From the NCBI GenBank assembly GCA_045544455.1, contig JAZPYZ010000009.1, positions 1-64,000 of the forward strand: a stretch of 64,000 nt of DNA, given 5' to 3'. Below, piece after piece: positions 60,430 to 64,000 of the stretch (positions are counted from its first letter, which is position 1; each line of letters starts with the position of its first letter). Made by a program: the position numbers and the translations under genes. The notes below the pieces were generated by a model. The model was not told the origin of the DNA. It was given only the letters and a program-made list of their open reading frames with translations, and ran no database searches. This stretch comes from JAZPYZ01 sp045544455 (GTDB lineage: Bacteria; Bacillota; Clostridia; Oscillospirales; Acutalibacteraceae).

Positions 60430-60435
60430 AGTATA
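60430..60435 (-). promoter_or_regulatory. -10 box of the lepA operon promoter
   Basis: On the minus strand TATACT is preceded by TGT (extended -10). A weak TTACAT -35 box lies 17 bases further upstream (60458-60453). Confidence 0.6.
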
Positions 60436-60461
60436 ACACAAACACCTATAAAATGTAAATG

Positions 60462-60490
60462 TTGCATTTAAAAAAGGAATGTGGTACAAT
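60462..60490 (+). promoter_or_regulatory. Promoter of coaX
   Basis: TTGCAT (60462-60467) and TACAAT (60485-60490) are 17 bases apart, with TGG before the -10 box. It overlaps the upstream part of the divergent lepA promoter. Confidence 0.78.
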
Positions 60491-60522
60491 AACTCCGCAT
60501 TTACGAAAGGCAGGGATTTGCG

Positions 60523-61290
60523 ATGTTGTTAGCGCTCGATATCGGCAACACCAATATCACCATCGGTGGTTTTGACGGCGATCGGTTGTGTTTACAAGCC
60601 CGTATGGCAACCGACGTGACCAAAACCGGCGATCAATACGCCATCGAACTGATGAATTTGTTTGGATTATATCACATCGATCCCTGTGGTTTCAATGGGG
60701 TAATTATCAGTTCGGTCGTACCGCAAATCGAACGTCCGATCCGCACCGCGGTACAAACCATTACCGGTTTCACACCGTTGATGGTCGGCCCCGGCATTAA
60801 AACCGGCATCAACATCGCGATCGATAACCCGGCACAACTCGGCGCGGATCTGTTGGTCGGCGCGGTCGCGGCGGTCGCTAAGGTCGGCGCACCGTGTATC
60901 GTGTGGGATCTCGGCACCGCGACAACGGTTACCGTGATCGATAAACAAGGCAATCTGCTTGGTGGCGGCATTATGGCCGGCCTGCGCACTTCGATCGATT
61001 CGCTCGTCAACAACGCCTCGTTGTTAACGAGATTCCGGTTGGAAGCGCCGGCACATACCATTGGTAAAAACACTATCGAATCGTTACAATCCGGCGCGGT
61101 GTTCGGTACCGCCGCGATGATCGACGGTATGTGCGAACGCATTGAGGCGGAACTCGGCTATGCGGCCCCGACGGTGGTGACCGGAGGACTGAGCAAAGAG
61201 GTTGCGCAACATTGTAAACGTGAGATCGTGTTCGACGACGACCTGCTTTTAAACGGGCTTCGTCTGATCTACGAAAAAAATAAAAAATAA
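60523..61290 (+). CDS. coaX: Type III pantothenate kinase
   Basis: The 255-residue enzyme phosphorylates pantothenate, the first step of coenzyme A synthesis. The ASKHA motifs LALDIGNTN (Asp6), GADLLVGAVAA and WDLGTATTVTVID, and the GGGIMAGLRTS segment identify CoaX. This type needs monovalent cation and is not feedback-inhibited by CoA. It is followed by an ECF substrate-binding protein that may bring in its substrate. Confidence 0.95.
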   Translation: MLLALDIGNTNITIGGFDGDRLCLQARMATDVTKTGDQYAIELMNLFGLYHIDPCGFNGVIISSVVPQIERPIRTAVQTITGFTPLMVGPGIKTGINIAIDNPAQLGADLLVGAVAAVAKVGAPCIVWDLGTATTVTVIDKQGNLLGGGIMAGLRTSIDSLVNNASLLTRFRLEAPAHTIGKNTIESLQSGAVFGTAAMIDGMCERIEAELGYAAPTVVTGGLSKEVAQHCKREIVFDDDLLLNGLRLIYEKNKK

Positions 61291-61414
61291 GCGGAATCGC
61301 CGCCTCGAAAGGCAGCCGACAGGCATCTTATCGGGAACGCGTCGAAACCGCATCATATAGATAAAATTTTGCGCTGTATTTGCACGTGGTAAAACAGCAG
61401 CAGGAGGTAATGTT
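61291..61414 (+). other. Spacer between coaX and the ECF S-component gene
   Basis: About 124 bases with no gene. A small GCCT/AGGC hairpin is present near 61303-61314, but there is no terminator, so the two genes can be co-transcribed. I looked for a known riboswitch and recognised none. Confidence 0.4.
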
Positions 61415-62035
61415 ATGGCAAAATCCAGTAGGCAAATTTGGCAGCTTTGCTGCACCGGCGTGCTCGCGGCATTGATCATCTTGATGACATTGACCGGCAT
61501 CGGCTATATCCCGATCGGGCCGCTGAAACTCACCTTAAACACCTTGCCCGTCGCCATCGGCGGCGCGGTGCTCGGCCCGCAAGCCGGTTTGATTCTCGGT
61601 ACGATTTTCGGATTGACCAGTTTTGCGACCTGCTTTGGTATGGACGCGTTCGGTACCGTGCTCATGGGTATTAATCCGGTATTGGTTTTCTTGATGTGTG
61701 TGTTGCCGCGCGTCTTGTGCGGTTGGATTCCGGCGCTGCTTCGCCAATGGTTGCAACGGTATGATCGTCATCACATCTGGACGTCCGCACTCAGTTGCGG
61801 TCTGACGGCGGCACTCAACACGTTGTTGTTCCTCGGCAGTTTGTGGTTGTACTTTGGTCACGATCTCGCCACCGATCCCAACCTCATCAATCTGCTCGGC
61901 GGCGCGGTCACCAGTTTTGTCACGGTGCTCGTCGTGTTTGCCGGTATCAATGCCGTTATCGAAATCGGCGTCAATCTCACCCTCGGCACCGCCATCAGCA
62001 AAGCATTGATGAAAGCGGTTCGCCGTCCGGAATAA
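61415..62035 (+). CDS. ECF transporter S component, possibly pantothenate-specific
   Basis: This 206-residue membrane protein has six hydrophobic segments and the ECF-S start (LAALIILMTLTGIGYIPIG followed by LTLNTLPVAIGGAVLGPQAG). It binds a vitamin and works with a shared energizing module encoded elsewhere. The neighbour coaX points to pantothenate (PanT type), an inference from context; other vitamins are possible. AGGAGG precedes the ATG. Confidence 0.83.
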   Translation: MAKSSRQIWQLCCTGVLAALIILMTLTGIGYIPIGPLKLTLNTLPVAIGGAVLGPQAGLILGTIFGLTSFATCFGMDAFGTVLMGINPVLVFLMCVLPRVLCGWIPALLRQWLQRYDRHHIWTSALSCGLTAALNTLLFLGSLWLYFGHDLATDPNLINLLGGAVTSFVTVLVVFAGINAVIEIGVNLTLGTAISKALMKAVRRPE

Positions 62036-62041
62036 TGCGTT

Positions 62042-62076
62042 AAACAAGCGGTCGCTTACGGGCGGCCGCTTTTGTT
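62042..62076 (+). terminator. Intrinsic terminator after the ECF S-component gene
   Basis: AAACAAGCGGTCGC pairs with GCGGCCGCTTTTGTTT including one G-U pair, followed by a T-rich run. Confidence 0.85.
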
Positions 62077-62094
62077 TTGTCAGAAGATTCCGTC

Positions 62095-62123
62095 TTGCCA
62101 ATGCGGATGTTTTGCGGTATGAT
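62095..62123 (+). promoter_or_regulatory. Promoter of the CAP-domain lipoprotein gene
   Basis: TTGCCA (62095-62100) and TATGAT (62118-62123) are 17 bases apart with CGG before the -10 box. Confidence 0.75.
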
Positions 62124-62148
62124 AAACCATAAGGGAGTGAGATCTCGT

Positions 62149-62838
62149 ATGAAACGATGGCTATATATCGTCAGTTGTATCGCTGTGTTGTTGTCGCTGA
62201 CCGCTTGCGTTCGGTTAGGCTTCGCCCGTACCACGACGTTGCCGCGCACGACGACCACCAAAGCCACTACCACGACTACCACGACTACCACGACCACCAC
62301 AACGACTACGACCACTACGACCACCACAACTACCACAACCACCACAACCGAACCGACGATCATCACGACGACTACGACCACCACAACCGAACCGACGACC
62401 ACCACGACCACCACCAGGATCACCACGACGGTTCCCACGTTGCCGGAAGCCGTCGGCGTAGACGTGACCGCGTTTCAACAAGAAGTGTTGCGCTTGGTGA
62501 ACGTAGAGCGCACCAGTCGCGGATTGTTGCCACTGACGTATTTTTACCAAGCACAACCGGCAGCGGATATTCGTGCGGCGGAAATTTTACGTGTGTTTGA
62601 CCACACCCGTCCCAACGGGTTGTCTTGCGATAGCGTGCTCGATGACATGGGTATCCAGTATTGGATGGTAGGGGAGAACATTGCGTTTGGATACACCACA
62701 CCGGCCGAAGTGGTGAAAGGGTGGATGGATTCGCCCGGTCATCGCGCCAACATTTTAAACAATGGCTATACGCATCTGGTCGTTGGGTTTGACCGGTACG
62801 GTTGGGTACAACTCTTTTGCACCCCGGAAGCATTATAA
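62149..62838 (+). CDS. CAP (SCP/PR-1)-domain lipoprotein with a threonine-rich linker
   Basis: The 229-residue product has a lipoprotein signal with lipobox LTAC (Cys20), a linker of about 65 residues made almost only of threonine (about 28-95) and a C-terminal CAP domain (about 105-229) with FDHTRPNG, GENIAFGY and SPGHRANILNNGYTHLVVGF. The linker should form an extended, possibly glycosylated stalk holding the domain away from the membrane. The function of bacterial CAP proteins is mostly unknown. ATG 62149 has AAGGGAGTGA upstream. Confidence 0.9.
   Translation: MKRWLYIVSCIAVLLSLTACVRLGFARTTTLPRTTTTKATTTTTTTTTTTTTTTTTTTTTTTTTTTTEPTIITTTTTTTTEPTTTTTTTRITTTVPTLPEAVGVDVTAFQQEVLRLVNVERTSRGLLPLTYFYQAQPAADIRAAEILRVFDHTRPNGLSCDSVLDDMGIQYWMVGENIAFGYTTPAEVVKGWMDSPGHRANILNNGYTHLVVGFDRYGWVQLFCTPEAL
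62230..62430 (+). repeat. ACN-codon repeat encoding the threonine stalk
   Basis: About 200 bases consist of near-tandem ACC/ACG/ACT codons in mixed order, with two similar sub-blocks each ending in a GAACCGACG segment (around 62347 and 62389). The tract is prone to slippage and length variation. Confidence 0.88.
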
Positions 62839-62841
62839 TAA

Positions 62842-62875
62842 AACACGGTCGTTACCAATCGGTAACGACCGTGTT
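62842..62875. terminator. Bidirectional terminator, CAP lipoprotein/UPF0340
   Basis: A 15-bp perfect stem (AACACGGTCGTTACC and complement) with a 4-base loop lies between the converging stop codons; T runs are short and interrupted. Confidence 0.85.
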
Positions 62876-62886
62876 GTTATTTTACA

Positions 62887-63435
62887 TCACAATAATTCTT
62901 CGACATAATGGGCTCTTGCGCCACCAATGAATTTCGGACGGGTGCGTGCGCACAGAATCATCGCGTTGCCGATACGATCGATCGACAACCGCACCGGTAC
63001 GGCTACGTCTTGCAGATGCATGCCGATTAATGTGCCCCCGATATCCAATCCAGCTTGTGCGCGGATATGCTCGACCGCGACCGGCTCGTTCAATCGATCG
63101 TATACCGTCGTCGCAAACGAGCCACCGGCTTTGGGCATCGGCCGTACGTTCACCGCCGGCCAACCGTTCGCTTTTGCCACGTCGGCCTCCACGATCAGCG
63201 CGCGGTTAAGGTGTTCGCAACATTGTGCCGCGATCGCTACGCCGGCCTCTTGCAGTACCGGACAGATCCCGTCCACGATTGCCGCCGCGACCTCCACGCT
63301 CGAATGCGTTCCGATCCGTTCGCCGGCCACTTCACTCGACGAACACCCGATGACCAATATATCGCCGCGCTGTAATCCGGCTTTTTCAATCAATTCTTGT
63401 ACCGCCGCGCGCGCTTGTTGTTGGATGTCTTGCAT
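62887..63435 (-). CDS. UPF0340/TIGR01440-family protein (YwlG-like)
   Basis: The 182-residue product has the family pattern LVIGCSSSEVAGERIGTHSSVE, then QCCEHLNRALIVE and GLDIGGTLIGMHLQDVAVPVR. The biochemical role is not established. GGGAGGC is ahead of the ATG, and the gene lies alone, divergent from the next small gene. Confidence 0.92.
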   Translation of the reverse strand: MQDIQQQARAAVQELIEKAGLQRGDILVIGCSSSEVAGERIGTHSSVEVAAAIVDGICPVLQEAGVAIAAQCCEHLNRALIVEADVAKANGWPAVNVRPMPKAGGSFATTVYDRLNEPVAVEHIRAQAGLDIGGTLIGMHLQDVAVPVRLSIDRIGNAMILCARTRPKFIGGARAHYVEELL

Positions 63436-63492
63436 CGTATTGCCTCCCTGTATCGGCTTGCTTCGCTACAACCGATCGGATGATATATCCAC

Positions 63493-63498
63493 ATTATA
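63493..63498 (-). promoter_or_regulatory. -10 box of the UPF0340 gene
   Basis: On the minus strand TATAAT is present about 58 bases before the start codon, but no clear -35 box stands 16-18 bases upstream. Confidence 0.45.
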
Positions 63499-63540
63499 TA
63501 CCCATTTCCCTGAAAAATCTACCCCCTTTTCTGCGGAAAA

Positions 63541-63589
63541 TGTGAAAAAAATAAGCAAATTGTCAAAAAAATATTGCATTTTTTTCACA
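63541..63589. promoter_or_regulatory. 12-bp perfect inverted repeat at a promoter
   Basis: TGTGAAAAAAAT (63541-63552) and ATTTTTTTCACA (63578-63589) flank 25 bases. The right arm overlaps the -35 box and spacer of the plus-strand promoter, so a protein binding there could control the small gene at 63630. Confidence 0.6.
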
Positions 63590-63602
63590 TTTGTGCTACA
63601 AT
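63574..63602 (+). promoter_or_regulatory. Promoter of the small unknown gene
   Basis: TTGCAT (63574-63579) and TACAAT (63597-63602) are 17 bases apart, with TGC directly before the -10 box; the transcript would start close to the ribosome site. Confidence 0.75.
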
Positions 63603-63629
63603 GGGTTCGAAATGAGGGGGAGTCCAAAG

Positions 63630-63905
63630 ATGATATATCGGGAAAGATCGGCGGATAGGCATGGAGATGTTACGGTAAAATGTCGCGTGATCGGCGAGAC
63701 GGCGGTCGACCGGATGGTGTGGGGCGTCGAGCTGTATTGGACACCGCCGACCGGCGGGGAACGGTATCGCCGTGCGTTGGGATTAACCGATGACCTGCCA
63801 GCGGTGTGTCGGTTTTGCCGGCAGGTCAACCGCGGCAGGGTGTCGCCGGTGCATTTGTCGGATATTTTGCAGGATTTTTGTGATACCTTAGCGATCCAGC
63901 TATGA
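63630..63905 (+). CDS. Small protein of unknown function
   Basis: This 91-residue soluble protein begins MIYRERSADRHGDVTVKCRV and has a central CRFCRQV motif and DILQDFCD near the end. It is beta-rich at the start and helical at the end; no signal or membrane segment. It resembles short Clostridia proteins of unassigned function. ATG 63630 has GAGGGGGAG upstream. Its stop overlaps the end of the convergent gene. Confidence 0.7.
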   Translation: MIYRERSADRHGDVTVKCRVIGETAVDRMVWGVELYWTPPTGGERYRRALGLTDDLPAVCRFCRQVNRGRVSPVHLSDILQDFCDTLAIQL

Positions 63906-64000
63906 TCGGTCAGCATATTGCCGTATCGCCAGGTCCAGCCACACACCGCCGATAACGCCTACTGCCAACAAGGTGGGAACCGCGTCCCACGCCGCTTGTA
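63900..64000 (-). CDS. C-terminal end of a membrane protein gene (runs off the window)
   Basis: A minus-strand frame enters at the window end and stops with TAG at 63902-63900. The 33 visible residues include a hydrophobic stretch VPTLLAVGVIGGVWLDLAIR, as in small membrane proteins such as AtpI/AtpZ, but too little is present to name it. It overlaps the convergent small gene by six bases. Confidence 0.5.
   Translation of the reverse strand, partial: QAAWDAVPTLLAVGVIGGVWLDLAIRQYADRS

Noticed and set aside
61291..61414. Possible riboswitch before the ECF S-component gene
   Set aside because: Too short for most vitamin riboswitches and none of the conserved cores I know is present; only a small hairpin was found.
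62040..62438. Minus-strand frame encoding a nearly pure valine run
   Set aside because: It is the complement of the threonine codon repeat and has no start signal; valine is simply the antisense reading of ACN codons.
1..64000. CRISPR arrays, insertion sequences, prophage genes or rRNA genes
   Set aside because: No spaced direct-repeat array, transposase, integrase, phage structural gene or rRNA sequence was found on either strand.

Overview
The window is a chromosomal segment of a low-to-mid GC Gram-positive bacterium, most likely an uncultured member of the class Clostridia. The evidence is the Firmicutes-style S10-spc-alpha super-operon with a KOW protein gene between map and infA, a zinc-binding type Z S14, cysteine-bearing S4, L24 and L36, a YlmC/YmxH sporulation-family protein, a UPF0340 (YwlG-like) gene, and the lepA-hemW gene order. 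I see no phage, transposase, plasmid or CRISPR sequence.

Region 1 (1-16130) starts with a perfect 120-bp palindrome at the window edge, then a sigma-A promoter and a leader of about 345 nt. One long transcription unit follows: rpsJ to rplQ, 32 genes for ribosomal proteins, SecY, adenylate kinase, methionine aminopeptidase, a KOW protein, IF-1 and RNA polymerase alpha. It ends at a strong intrinsic terminator.

Region 2 (16200-24850) holds a drug/metabolite transporter divergent from a LacI-type regulator, which is translationally coupled to a GH28-like beta-helix protein. A MATE exporter with three peptidase genes (PepD-like, M24B, PepT) follows as one operon.

Region 3 (24846-38940, all minus strand) is a 12-gene surface polysaccharide operon read from a single strong promoter near 38925: aminotransferase, PglC-like phosphoglycosyl transferase, DegT-like protein, ATP-grasp ligase, two GT4 glycosyltransferases, Wzy-like polymerase, Wzx-like flippase, and then two tandem copies of a pyruvyl-transferase plus iron-sulfur FrhB-like pair. 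The duplicated pair is the most unusual module in the window.

Region 4 (39060-46130) contains a MaoC-like dehydratase, a fusion of two gene remnants (DeoR and SIS) that look like a divergent pair which lost both 5' ends, tRNA-Tyr, a YlmC-like gene, birA, an orphan ABC ATPase behind a hairpin that could hide its ribosome site, and a GntR/ATPase/permease operon with a clear operator.

Region 5 (46120-64000) has a small membrane protein, NAD(P)HX repair enzyme, two lipoproteins, an FAD oxidoreductase divergent from an AraC regulator with 21-bp-spaced direct repeats, metG-tatD, a pseudouridine synthase, the lepA-hemW-dus-NERD operon, coaX with an ECF S component, a threonine-rich CAP lipoprotein, UPF0340, a small unknown protein and the end of a further gene. 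Nearly every convergent or end-of-operon junction has a bidirectional intrinsic terminator, and many promoters share a GG dinucleotide just before the -10 box. All functional statements come from reading the sequence and from family knowledge; no database search was run.
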